A stretch of 64,000 bases of DNA from Alisma plantago-aquatica (taxonomy: Eukaryota; Streptophyta; Magnoliopsida; Alismatales; Alismataceae), in contig OY856411.1 in the NCBI GenBank assembly GCA_963693085.1, forward strand, positions 112,349,267 through 112,413,266, written 5' to 3'. Position 1 is the first letter of the stretch, and each line of letters begins with the position of its first letter. Under the pieces are notes generated by a model. The model was not told the DNA's origin, made no database searches, and saw only the letters and a program-made list of their open reading frames with translations. The position numbers and the translations under genes were made by a program. Below, in pieces: positions 47,301-58,413 of this stretch.

Positions 47301-49286
47301 CCTTGGATAAACCACCAATGAATTCCTTGATTTATGCTATATAAAGAGTCACCATATAACCCTAGGCATCCCTTGATTAACAACACAAAAAGTTCCATTG
47401 AGTGTAGGGTAAATCCCACAATCGACTGTTCATTTAAAACAACCCATCCATTGTCAACAAGTAAGCTCCTTAAGTTGATCATATAAAGGAAACCATATAA
47501 ATCACATTATTAGGACCAATATATTACATTACCCATCATTCCACTTTATTGGAGGAATAAACATTAGATCTTGACCATTGAGTCAAGTTCATATGTTAAA
47601 ACTATCAATTACAGTATAGGTCCGACCATTGCATTAAGTGACCCAAGAAACCATTGGTCTAAGGCTTAATTGATGCTACCAATACAATGCTTAACTCAAA
47701 ATAGGTTGTAGAGACCTGATACACCATCATTAGTGACCATTAAATCACCATAGGTTGTGAGATCAACACTATATTCATTAATCAACATCAAATATTAAGC
47801 TAATGTCATCATTGATTGATAATATTAGTAGGTACTTAATGGTTGATCATTAAACTTCTAATTGATCCAAAACCTGACCTAAGGGGGTGATCATAGGTTG
47901 TCACCATCATCTGACACCTTTGATCCCGACCATCAGTTGTCATGAAGACAACACCATAGGGTTGTTGTAATGGTACCATCATCGGGTCATGGGTTTATAG
48001 AAGAAATCACCTTAAACCCTAAAATTGACCATTGGTTGATAGGTGCTTAGCACCATAGGTTGTCAAACCAACCTGATCCAAGTCATATTATAAAGTAGGA
48101 ATAACATACACATGACCTTAGGTTCATCTAGAACTGAAATAAGAACCGGGAACATCATAAAAATCAAAATCCAAGTCAATCATAGCTTTTTAGTGCATAA
48201 ATCATCATTTTCAAGCAAGAACATGAGCTAGCAAGCTTATGGTAAGAAATAAATATGGAGCAAGTTATAAAACTTGCCTATAATGAGAAGATGAAACCCC
48301 ACACAGAAGAAAACTCGAGCAGGTAGGGTAGAAATCCAAGAATAAGCTATGAACTCATCCATCTAGCACCTTTCTTCATCAAATGAGCAAACCCTAAGCA
48401 TAAGGAGCAAGAAAGGTAGGGTTTTAGAGCTTTAGAGCAATTTATACCATGGAACAACAAGGTTCAGACCTAGAAAAATCTAGGAGGAAGGATGACAAAG
48501 AAATAAATGGAGGAAAGAAGGGGACTTTTACTTTTCAAGGTCAAGATCACTAGAAGGAAGCTTTTCAAACCCTAAATGGAATCAATTGCAACCCTAGATT
48601 CTTTTTCCAAGAAGGTCCCCTCTTTCTTATTCCTTGGACAGAAAATTCGAAGTAGCACAAAGTGAAGATGAGGTTTGTAGAAGGAGGGCAGCGGTGGAGA
48701 GAAAATGGCTCGTTTTGGTGCTTAGGGATAAATATATTAAACTTTAAAATAAAGAAAAAGAAAACTTTGAAGTTCTATTATCTTTCCAAGTATCCATGGA
48801 CTTAAACTATTAAGAATATACAAGCACACACACAAGCAGATACCCAACAATCCATATAGACATACTTATCCCTAGTTTCTTGAATTTCCAGGCAAAACAA
48901 ATATTTCATTAGTTTATAGCTACTAAAGGTAGCTCATCCATGAAGGGGTAAACCCTAAAATACCCTTGGAGAAAACACCTTCAAACCAATGTTTAAATAA
49001 GTGCCCCATGGATTAAAAAGCTTAATAATGATGAGAGAATATCCAAGAAACATAATTCAGGTGAGAATTTGCAAAGAAAACCTCTCAATTGGGTAAATTG
49101 TAGAAAAGTCCAAAATGTGCATAAAATTGCATAACTTGCTCAAACAGTGTCCAAATTGGACCAAATTTGAAACTTAAGCTTGTATTATGATTTCAAAGAA
49201 TATAAAAAGGTTAGATTAGGATTATAAGAATTAAATTATGATAATTAAGCTTATTCAACTCATTAAGCAAGTTCAGGGGCCTTACA
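44393..49286 (-). repeat. LD-3 5' LTR (LTR I)
   Basis: It runs from TGTGAGAACCTG to GGGGCCTTACA over 4894 bases and matches LTR H throughout. It contains the 117-base duplication at 46193-46438 and the conserved sense ORF at 44453-44800. Confidence 0.9.
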
Positions 49287-49291
49287 CATAG

Positions 49292-49769
49292 GGTACAAAG
49301 GTAGGTAAAGTACACCTTAATATCATTCCACATATACTTAGTCACATCACAAAGTCAATCTAGGGTTAGCAATAGGTTTAGAGGTTTACTACCAAACTTC
49401 TCATATCACTACATTGTGACTGAGTTTAGGAAAACTTCGATAAAATCCAGAAATTTTTAGTATATATGGTAGTATAATTGAAAATATATTTTTAGCAATA
49501 AAATCTATTCGAGATGAAACAAAATATGGATCCAAAAGCAATTGCGGAAACCAAGTCACAATTTTTCCATATTAAGACCTCCTTAAAATAATACTTTCTC
49601 AAAACCTAATCTCAACCTCAAATCAAACCTTTTTGCATAAAAATATCAGCATTGATCAAATCTATGATGAACATCTCACCTATAGGTCACTATCCAAGTC
49701 AAGGGTTTAACTTAGGGAGATAAATTTGAAATAGTCAGATTCTGACTACCATGGGCTTTGATACCACAT
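49292..49769 (-). other. LD-2 internal region, right part
   Basis: It is non-coding and ends in the PBS GCTTTGATACCA (49755-49766, one mismatch from the plant consensus), three bases from LTR G. Confidence 0.78.
49755..49766 (-). other. LD-2 primer binding site
   Basis: GCTTTGATACCA is the complement of TGGTATCAAAGC. It differs from TGGTATCAGAGC at one base, by a transition. Confidence 0.85.
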
Positions 49770-52700
49770 TGTAAAGAAGTGAAACCACCTCTCTACTAAA
49801 ATTTTGAACAATAAAACCTCCAGTCCAAACACACTTCAAAGGTATGCTTGGAGTGGGTGTTAAATTTCCAAATCTTTATTAATGGTATACAGAACAACCA
49901 AAGTGTAGCAGCGGAATAAAAACATGACTATATTCAATTTATAAAATAGGAAACTTCTTAAACTTACATCATAAGGATCCATGTAGATGAAATATAAACC
50001 ACCTCAAGATTGTCTCCAAGCTTTAACTTCTCAATCTAAGTCCAAGTCAACATGCCTTGTCATTCAAGTCCTCCACCTAGGGTTGGAAACATACCCCAAC
50101 AAGAAGAGAAAAATAGAAGACATCAGCAAAGGATGGTATGTGCATACTAAAAATCAAATTAAGAAATTTATAAAGAATAAGGGACATCAAAATAAAAGGC
50201 TTCCCATGCAAGAGATAAGGACTACCCAATCGAGCATAAAAGATAGGTATCATCAACACATAATAAAAGAAGATACTTGCCATAAACAATAATAATAAAG
50301 TTTGTGCAATATTGGCACATAAAGAAAGTAGGGCACACACCTCACAATCAACATCAATAACCTACATGCATGTGTGATAAGCATAGAACTAGAACAATAT
50401 AAACACAAAGGCGGCCAAGTATAAACTTGAAACCTGATAGAGAAAGGAATACTGCCAATCTCCCAATATATAAAGTTGAGTATGGATTACTACCACACTT
50501 GGGTATAGATAAGTGGTTTACTACCACCCTCCTTAATAAATAATAGGGGATTACTACCCCAAAACCAGATTAATTTACACTACTCTAGTTCTACTGAATC
50601 ACATAGGATGTGAAATGTAGAGGCAAGTAGAAAAGTATAGTCAAAATTATTCAATGTTGCCATCACACCATGGACAACACAAACATATAAACATCCACTT
50701 CAAAGTGGGCACATATCATTATATAAGACCAACATGCACCAAGACACAAGATAAGATATCAAGAGAATATCCAGGATTACCACAAACAAGATAGTTCACA
50801 AGAACCATGATATCAACAGATAAGACATATTGTGTAGGCCAAATTCAAGAGAATGGAAAGATTGGTGAATTGCTCAATATAGAGGAATAGGGAATATATC
50901 ATACCTCAGCTACAAAGCCTACTCTAACCAAAACCAAGTCTATGTCCAAGCTTAGGCCTCCAAAGAACCTATGATGCATATATGTGGAATTAGGATTAGA
51001 TTTCCATTGATTATTCAAAACCCTAAAAATTGCCTTTTTATTATTATGTGAATTAGGTTATGAAAACTATTCCATATTTTAGTTTATGTTATTAGGAGTC
51101 CAAACATATTTTATTATATTTTTCTGACTTATCAATATTTAGTTATGAATTATACACATTTTTAACTTATTAATTATATCCATTAAAATCACCTCTTCAA
51201 AACATCAAATTCAGGAAACAAAACCAATACTATTAGAAATGCATTATTTTTCTGAATCCAACGAGTATTTATTTGTATTGTTTTGACAACCACATTGAAA
51301 GTTATAAATTTTATACAATCGGCCAATCAAAAATCACCAAAAAGCCAAATAGATAGGTTGAGAGAGAGAGAGTGGGGCCACCATGTTGACTTGGCCCAAT
51401 CAGAATCGGCCAAGTCAGGGGTTAAAGGAATGGCCTTGAATCACCCAAACAAAAGAAAAAGACGGTAAAATGACGGAAATGCCCTTAGTGAGAAATACAA
51501 TGAAGAAGGCGAAGAGAGGGGTAGAAGAGACAAAATGCAAGCGTCATCCCCTACCTCATGCGCCTGTCATGGTGCAAAACAACAAAGCTGCTGGCTAGCA
51601 CTGTTTTGGGCAAAACCGCAAGATGCGACCAAAGAAGAAACTAGAGGAATCAAAGACAAGATCTGAAGAAAATGAACTTTACCTTCGAAAACTGATCAAG
51701 GAGCAATGCAACCGACTTCACACACAAGTTGTCACAAAGGTAGGGTCAAGATTTGCTTGGAAGCTGCACAAAGCACAAAGGATGAAGAAATTGGCTCGAG
51801 GGACGGATTGCTCGAGTTCAGGCAGAGGTTTGGGTGGGGTTACTTATAGATGTGGGTGTGAGAGGCATGGAAACGAGAATTGTCGTGAAGCGCTTATCCA
51901 TGGGTTGGGCATTTCAAGAATAGGGCACGAGAGGGGGTGAGTTTGGGATTGGTGTGTGTAGAACTCTCTCCCAAAACCAACATAAGAAAAATCATAAAAA
52001 ACCATCGAGAATCGAGGAAGGAAATCATGAATCAATATACACCTCGGTGGGTTACTGTTCACGCATACAGTTGTCTCCTAGCCGAGGTAGGAGACGGGCT
52101 CTGCATCGCCCGCTGTAAAGATCTAGTGACCCAAAATCAAAGTGAAACTGGAAATAATGTGTGACAACGTGACAAATGAAATCCGACTAAAATTTTGATT
52201 AAAGTAAAGTGTGATCACATTATTTCCTATTTTTCTCTCTCTTAAATTAAGGGTGCAAACGAACTCTAAATTAGGTGGAATTTTGCACAGAGGCCAATTA
52301 AGGCATGTATATTTTGAATATGAAATTAGATTTGCATTTTGAAAACTTTTGATGTGTTAAATAAACTAAATACTATTTTCTGTTGCCTCATGCATTAATG
52401 GCATTAGGATTTTTCAAATTGGATGAAACTTGACTCACAAGTCATATTTAATGTGTTGGATACAAATTTGCTTTCAATTTTACATGTTGGAGTTGTTTGG
52501 ATATTTATTTAATATTTTGAAGGTTCTACACACTTTCTCTCTCCTGATTTCACCTTTTACGCAAACTTTCTCCAAATTGGATGAAAATTAACCCAAAGGC
52601 TATATTTATTATGTAGATTACAAATATAAGATTATTTTCCTCTTTTGGATTCGTTTATTATTTTATTTGATATTTTTGGGAAACTACACATCTTCTTTTC

Positions 52701-53019
52701 CAATTTGAATTAAATGAACTATTATTATGTGAATTATGTGAAACTTGTCTCCCAAGGTAATTGGGACCCAAGGAACTTGATTTTAAACTTATATTTCACT
52801 TTTGAGATTTCTTTTTATTAGATATGTCATATGGCCCATTAGTTCATTATTTATCTAATTAAGTCCTATATCTTCTTATTACCATCCAAATGAATTATGT
52901 GACATATTGGATTACATTATTCATGACTTTATTATTAGGATCATCCTAACCTCAACCTTGTTTGACCAAGGCCAACAAGTCAAACTTCTCGGGCATGGTT
53001 CAAGATTTGGTGTGTTACA
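49770..53019 (-). repeat. LD-2 5' LTR (LTR G)
   Basis: It runs from TGTAAAGAAGTG to TTTGGTGTGTTACA over 3250 bases and matches LTR F throughout. The hairpin array is at 50440-50561 and the TATA-like box near 51838-51850. Confidence 0.9.
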
Positions 53020-53560
53020 ATCTATCTTTTCCCACTATGGTAATGTTCATCCTCTCAGATGTACTATTGTTTTATGGTGTGCCAGACTCTATCCTCTCAT
53101 CTCATATTCTGTGGTGTGAAAATTAATCTTGGAACTCCCTGGAAGTTTACTTCCTTCTATTGTCTATGGGAAGAAACTTCAGCTTTTTCTCTGTCTCTAG
53201 CTACGCCATGGCATGAAATTTTTGAAAAACTAAAAGATCTGATCCTTTATTTTCAGAAAGTAGACCCACACCTTCCTAGATGCACCATCAATAAATGTGA
53301 AAAAATAGTTATTGACACCTTGTGAAGCCACCTCAAACAGACTGTAGATATCCAAATGAACCAATTATAGAACATTTGACTTCACCTTTCCACTTGTCTT
53401 TAAAGAAACTCGTCAATCTATCCTATATTACATGAATCACATAAGCTTAGATTAGTGTCCTTATCATAAGTTTTCAATTTTAGATACGTTAGAAGTTGCA
53501 TGCGCTTCTCACTCATGTGTCCGACTCGTATGTGCCATAGATCTTACTAGTGATCCTCAA
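53020..53560 (-). pseudogene. Tork-1 GAG-pre-integrase and integrase core
   Basis: On the minus strand GHMSEKRMQLL marks the pre-integrase domain. The integrase follows with VWVY-like residues, FQKFHAMA, LETEKKLKFLPIDN (second catalytic Asp), TSREF and SERMNITIV (catalytic Glu region). The first Asp lies in a stretch disturbed by stops. The fragment ends at 53020, where LD-2 entered, and continues at 33667 with the integrase C-terminus. Confidence 0.88.
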
Positions 53561-53955
53561 CTACATGTATACCACTGCCTTTGAACACTTTGGGTTGGGT
53601 CTTTTACAATGTGTGACACAATTTACCTCGTACAACAACCATAGACCCTTTGCAATTTTACATATACCACCACCAAAGTTCAGACGACATCCTTCTCTAT
53701 CAAAGAAGGAACCATATATCAAACTCAATTGTAAATCTGGAACATGACAAACATCCTTCAGTGTGAGCATGCAACTGACACTTGTCTAAACACAAATGTC
53801 TCCAATCTCGATAATTCCAGAGAAGATAAAATTTCCCATTTGACCCTCCCAAAGTCTCCTTTCCTGTATAAATTGAAGAACTCCTTACTAGGTGAAACAT
53901 GATTATAAGCTACAATATCCACCACCCACTCATAACCAGCCTCATCAACAAGCAA
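53561..53955 (-). pseudogene. Tork-1 protease
   Basis: The minus strand reads EWVVDIVAYNHVSPSKEFF, where the catalytic DTGA is DIVA. GDFGRVK follows, then a frame change and LTLKDVCHVPDLQLSLI, the typical end of the copia protease before the pre-integrase domain. The lost Gly and the frameshift inactivate it. Confidence 0.88.
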
Positions 53956-54082
53956 TCATTACTCCTAGATTGTCAAGACCTCATCATCATCATTGTTCCT
54001 ATCATATGAAATTGCCGCAACAATTTCTTATCATCATCCTTCTTGTATGTGACTTCAGACCCATGTTTCTTTTCTAAACCTT

Positions 54083-54800
54083 GCAATCCTTTTTAAAATG
54101 ACCCAATTTGCCGCAATGGAAGCACCCTCTACTATTCGACTTGGATCTTCCATGAACCTTCTCATGGTCCCCAGACTCGTCATAGCTCTAAGATTTATGA
54201 TGGTCTCTCACTCTATCAATACTCATACTTTCAGTGAAAGTGCACCATTGATCCACTATCACATGAAGCTCATCATCGAGTCTCTTCATTTAATAGACTT
54301 CTCTTCACCTTATCAATTGTCAACTTTCCTTCCTGTGCAAAATTGCTGACTTCACAATGAGCATCTCCTAATTATTAGCTATTAATATAAGAATAAGTAG
54401 TGTTTGTAGTTCATCATTTAGAACCATCTTCATGGACCTCATTTGATCTACAAGGATTTGAAATTTATTCATGTTCTCGACAATTCTTATACCATCCCAG
54501 TACATTAGGTTCACCAACTTCCTATTCAAGAAACCTATATTTGTGGCAGTATTTTGTTCATATAATTTCTTGACATTTCCCTACAGATCTTTGACATCGG
54601 TCTTCTCTGAGATGTGGTGGAACACCGAAATATTGAGCTACTTTTACACTTTTTCCATGATTATCCTATTTAGTTTCTTCCAATCTATATCAGACATATT
54701 CTCTAACTTTTGTATTGGCTCGTACAAGTCCTTGCAATGCAGAATATTCTCCATCTTAGGTTTCTATATCTGCAATTTGTGTTCTTTAATTTAAACATTG
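54083..54800 (-). pseudogene. Tork-1 gag with intact zinc knuckle
   Basis: The nucleocapsid motif CFHCGKLGHFKKDC (54083-54124) has all CCHC ligands. The upstream part contains MENILHCKDLYEP, KKLYEQNTATNIGFLNRKLV, FQILVDQMRSM and LNDELQTLLIL, the pattern of the copia gag domain of Tnt1-like elements. Stops and frame changes interrupt it. The start is not clear, probably near 54760-54800. Confidence 0.8.
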
Positions 54801-54845
54801 TTGCATCATCATCCTTTCCTATCTAGATGGATCTATGCAACCAAC

Positions 54846-54857
54846 ACTCTAGTATTA
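54846..54857 (-). other. Tork-1 primer binding site (decayed)
   Basis: ACTCTAGTATTA aligns with GCTCTGATACCA, and all five differences are transitions. It lies nine bases from TGTTGATGGGG, a plausible LTR start, more than the usual gap. The call is tentative. Confidence 0.4.
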
Positions 54858-54866
54858 TTTTTAGGT

Positions 54867-55285
54867 TGTTGATGGGGAATATTTGCATGTATATCATACA
54901 ACCACGATGCAACAAAAAATAAATAAATTTGTTGAAGCGTTGCTGAAAAGCATGTAAATCAAAGATAATAACCACACGTGAATAGAGGGAGAAAGATCAT
55001 ATTTTATGTGGAAAACTCTCACGATGTGTGAGGAGCCAACAATGGACAAATCTACAATAAACAATAAAGATATACTTTTTCTTCTTAGATTTTGACCTCA
55101 AAATACATCAAGAAGGAGATATAAGAAGATACTGTCGTAGGGAGAGATCGTTAAAATGTACTATCCCAGAGCTTCCTAAGAAGATACCTTTCCATACACA
55201 ACGATAGATGACCGAAAAAGAATACATGAATGCCTTGGCAGTCCTATTATTTTTTTTTCTCTTATCAACCAAAAACAACAAAATT
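54867..55285 (-). repeat. Tork-1 5' LTR (right limit uncertain)
   Basis: TGTTGATGGGG at 54867 fits a copia LTR edge just outside the PBS. The sequence to about 55285 (AAACAACA) is non-coding. The other LTR is not in the window, so the limit is a guess. Confidence 0.4.
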
Positions 55286-55302
55286 GCTACTTTTATTGCA
55301 AC

Positions 55303-55735
55303 TTAGATCCTATTTAGTTGGGCCGAAGATAGTTTATTGTTTTCCAACTGCACTGTGGGCTTAAACCCCCTGCGTTTGGTTCTGTGTAAAACGAATGCCA
55401 TCTGGAAAGTCAACTACAAACCAACGCTCTTTCACCTACAAAATCTGGGAAAACAAATTGCACGCCAAATAGGCGCAGTTCATTTTCCGTGACCATCTTC
55501 CTCTGTTCCGGATGCTATTCTAGCGGGTGAGCCATGTCCTGCATGCCTTGCATGACATCCCCTCTCACATTATCCTACAGGAAACTTCACGCTACCAAAC
55601 AGGAACAAACCAAAGAGATGAAATGAATTTAAAGCAAACCAAATGACCATCTTGTAGTTCTAAATCATCACTCTTGTTTTCCTATTTGCCAGCCTATGAT
55701 GTGGGTTGAATTTACATCAAACCAAACAAGCCCTC
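55303..55735. repeat. Possible decayed MITE
   Basis: The ends AGATCCTATTTAGTTGGG and the complement of TCAAACCAAACAAGCCCT match at 11 of 18 bases, as in the GGGCTTGTTTGGTT-type termini of plant MITEs. Related AACCAAA words occur inside. No target duplication is seen. Confidence 0.3.
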
Positions 55736-55822
55736 AGCCGCTATCCTGTTTTCTCCTTGGCATCGTGGGTGTGTGAAAATTTATCTCTACTCGATCGATG
55801 GGTGGTAGTGGATCACTATGAT

Positions 55823-56010
55823 CAGTGGTGTAGCCACGTTCAGGCCTGGGTAGGCAAGTGCCCGACCCAGTTCCTGCATTTGTATGCCATTTGATACAGA
55901 TATGAACCAGATTTTTTTAGAAACTATTAGTTGTGCCCTATCTCAGATGACCGCCAACACATTTACATTGATGGTGCCCCCTTTATACAGATTTTCTGGC
56001 TTCGCCACTG
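55823..56010. mobile_element. hAT-type MITE, 188 bases, with 8-base TSD
   Basis: It begins CAGTGGTGTAGCCA and ends TGGCTTCGCCACTG; the two ends pair at 12 of 14 bases. ACTATGAT stands exactly on both sides (55815-55822 and 56011-56018). The CAGTGGCG.AGCCA terminus and the eight-base duplication fit the Tip100 branch of hAT transposons. It has no coding capacity, so it depended on a transposase from elsewhere. The clean duplication suggests a fairly recent insertion. Confidence 0.88.
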
Positions 56011-56018
56011 ACTATGAT

Positions 56019-56640
56019 GCACTGAGTGCATGGAACTGCCGGAGGCTGTTGTCGTTGTCCACGAATGTGTGGATGTTGTTCTCAAGATTGATCGACTAGT
56101 GGCTAGCAAGAACTTGGTCTACAGAGGCTTTTTCCTCCGGAGGAGGCGGAGATGTGCATCGACTGCTGGATACATAGCATGGTCGATTGTTCTTGGGCTA
56201 AGGAGATGACCACTGTCCAGCATGCTGCTCGTACGACGACGTTATGGTAAATGTTGGATGACTATGGATGTACCACATGATTATTATGGTAGGGACGCTG
56301 AGGTCCGGTGATTTATTACTCTTTCATAGGCTGATCGAGCATCACCAAAGCACCAACTATCTAGTACTAGATATAGAGGGCCCCAGCCTCAATTGATATT
56401 GTGATCCTTTCAAGGTAGTAGCAGGATACGTGTTGTTGTGTTATTAATCATTAGATGATCAACTGGCTGTGTGAAAAGGTTTGGGCGCATTGAATGGCTT
56501 GTGATGCATGGGTAGAACGCCCTCAATAGGTGCAGGTCTCGAGCGTGGGCAGCAAGCACGGGTCTCGGGAGTCATGATCTGCAGTTGGGTGAGGTGAGAC
56601 CGACACCTCCATGTGTTCAAACCAGATGTTTCGTATTTGT
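56019..56640. other. Unassigned sequence
   Basis: It is somewhat GC-richer than the flanks and free of repeats found elsewhere in the window. I see no ORF, RNA gene or known element. Confidence 0.5.
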
Positions 56641-56644
56641 TGTC

Positions 56645-57170
56645 AGGGACGAGTCCCTATTAATTTATATGGCGTTGGATATAAATTTGTAGGTCATTAC
56701 ATAGCAGTAACAATTGTAACTAAATTAACAATAGCATGTCAGATCCAAATAAGAAATATGTATAACAAACATAGTAGGAGATCATAAAATAAAACAGTTT
56801 GAAACTCATCGTCAACGAAACATGACATAATACTTAAATAAATCAACGCTGGACAATCATCTTGGATGAACGTCGTTCTTCTTGTCAATCCAATCATGAA
56901 ATGGTAGTAGAAAGTCGTCTAGATCGCGCTTTGACGACGAACAACATGTACTACCAGCCCAACCTAGCGATCGAGGGCACCACCACTCGATAGACCACAT
57001 CTCTAAGAGAAGGAAGAACAAATAAGTTTCACACATGAGCAAAATCTCCTTGAGGCACTTCTGGAGTGAGGATAGAGAGAAATTTTCTGAGGTTAGAGTT
57101 TGCACACACTCAAACAACGACGGTTGTTGTTCAGATGTGATTAACCCTAATGACGAGACATTTATTTATA
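56645..57170 (-). other. Candidate transcription unit or solo LTR
   Basis: On the minus strand a TATA box (TATAAATAA, 57162-57170) is followed 45 bases later by an ATG at 57117 and an 86-codon ORF ending at 56857. The C-terminal half (WWCPRSLGWAGSTCC, then DDFLLPFHDWIDKKND) has balanced composition. Downstream is AT-rich, ending in a small inverted repeat AGGGAC-GA-GTCCCT at 56645-56658. I do not recognise the protein. It may be a small gene, a gene fragment, or the promoter part of an unrecognised solo LTR. Confidence 0.25.
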
Positions 57171-57401
57171 ACCCTATCAAATCTCACATCCTATTCTTAG
57201 TAAGACACGATCACACTATTACTCTTGTACACGTAATAGAAAGTATGAGACAATCACTCTCTAGTTAGTATTAATAAATATGTTTAGGAAAGAAACAATT
57301 AATTATATAATTATTTTCTTGTGCAAAAAGAAACAGAAGAGGAATACAATTCTCAAAAGTCACAAGCTACAAACTCGAGCCCAGTCTGGTCCGGTTAGTT
57401 T
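57171..57401. other. Unassigned flank of Sire-3
   Basis: It is AT-rich with no recognised feature. Its last five bases, AGTTT (57397-57401), should reappear beyond the other end of Sire-3. Confidence 0.5.
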
Positions 57402-57702
57402 TGGATCCTAGATGGGTGATTAGATGCTCTAGAGGGGGGGTGAATAGAGCTGAATGCACTTAAACAAAATTTATTAGACTTTCAAGATATATCACAAGAT
57501 AAGGTTACTAAATAGGAAATTTGTGTGCAACTAAAACATGCATAGTAAGGGAGAGAGAGATTGAACATACACCAAGAGACAAGCTATTTAGAGTGGTTCC
57601 ACACTTCAAACTAGAAGTGAGTCAGTCCACTACCTAGAGAGGCCAACCTCTAGGATTTCTTAACCTTGCACCTTCATTATATTCATTATAAGAGATACAA
57701 TA

Positions 57703-57990
57703 CATGACCACCAAAGGACTTACCTATCCAATACAAAGAGTCTTCAACCTTACCAAGTACTTACCCACTTTGCAAGGAGTCTTCCGCCTTTTTCCAAGGA
57801 CTTACCTACTCTTGCACAAGTCTTCAGTCTTCAAGGAATTATCCATTCTTCTTGGATCTTCTTCCTTTAACTTCACCTTCACTCGGGGAAGCTTCCACCA
57901 AGGACTTACTCACTTGAGCAAGGAGTCTTATGCCTTCACCAAGGGCTTACCCACTCTTGCTCCAAATCTTCAGCCTTGAACTTCACTAAG
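57703..57990 (-). repeat. Imperfect repeats in Sire-3 R-U5
   Basis: Five or six units of roughly 40 bases are built on CCAAGGACTTACCCACT, AAGGAGTCTTC and AGCCTTC. The same array is at 63229-63512, and a decayed form at 13530-13690. The plus-strand 91-codon ORF across it is antisense and repetitive, not a gene. Confidence 0.75.
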
Positions 57991-58268
57991 GGGCACCTTC
58001 CCTTGTTCTTCTTCACCTCTCTTAGCCAAAAGAGAGAACCTTCATCTCCATGATTGAAATGAGAGATAGGGAGGTGGTGGAAGTGAGAGCCTCACAAGAT
58101 ATACATGTAGGACTAGCTCTCTTACATATTTCCTACTCACTCTAATGAATGTAGCAAGTGATTAAGCTTAGAGAGAGAGGAGGCTGTAGGAAGCACTCAA
58201 CTATAGAATAGGAACCTCACATAGAGTTTGCATTGAATTCTCAACCTTGGAATGAAGCCCAAGGGGTC

Positions 58269-58278
58269 CTATTTATAG
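58269..58278 (-). promoter_or_regulatory. TATA box of Sire-3 3' LTR
   Basis: The minus strand reads CTATAAATAG, a full plant TATA box, putting transcription start near 58240. The right LTR has the identical box at 63795-63804. Confidence 0.82.
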
Positions 58279-58413
58279 CTGGGGATGCCTCTTAGCCTTT
58301 GGGAACACTTGAGAATGAAAACTAGCCATTTTGTGGCTTGCAACAGATATATTTTCACTTGTTGCAACTCCACAACGGCTAGAAGTACTTTTCTGTACTT
58401 TTCCATACAGTGT

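Larger units (their letters stand above)
37177..49286 (-). mobile_element. LD-3: LARD-like element with 4.9 kb LTRs, nested in LD-2
   Basis: Two LTRs of 4903 and 4894 bases flank a 2.3 kb internal lacking gag and pol. CATAG at 37172-37176 recurs at 49287-49291. LTR samples differ at about 15 of 250. The size and layout are those of the largest LARDs. The PBS is recognisable, while the polypurine tract is not obvious. Confidence 0.93.
33668..53019 (-). mobile_element. LD-2: LARD-like gypsy element with TSD, carrying LD-3
   Basis: LTRs of 3253 and 3250 bases enclose an internal that is only about 0.73 kb once LD-3 is left out. ATCTA at 33663-33667 recurs at 53020-53024 as a target-site duplication, and removal joins the Tork-1 integrase across the gap. 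LTR samples differ at about 15 of 250 positions. There is no gag or pol. The polypurine tract, PBS and chromovirus pol tail remain. Confidence 0.93.

Noticed and set aside
54867..57401. tRNA, rRNA or organellar insert in the low-repeat region
   Set aside because: No cloverleaf boxes, rRNA motifs or organellar gene sequences were recognised by eye; a tRNAscan/Rfam run would settle it.
57704..57979. 91-codon plus-strand ORF, repeated at 63230-63505
   Set aside because: It is antisense to Sire-3 and made of the imperfect R-U5 repeats; its apparent conservation is LTR identity.
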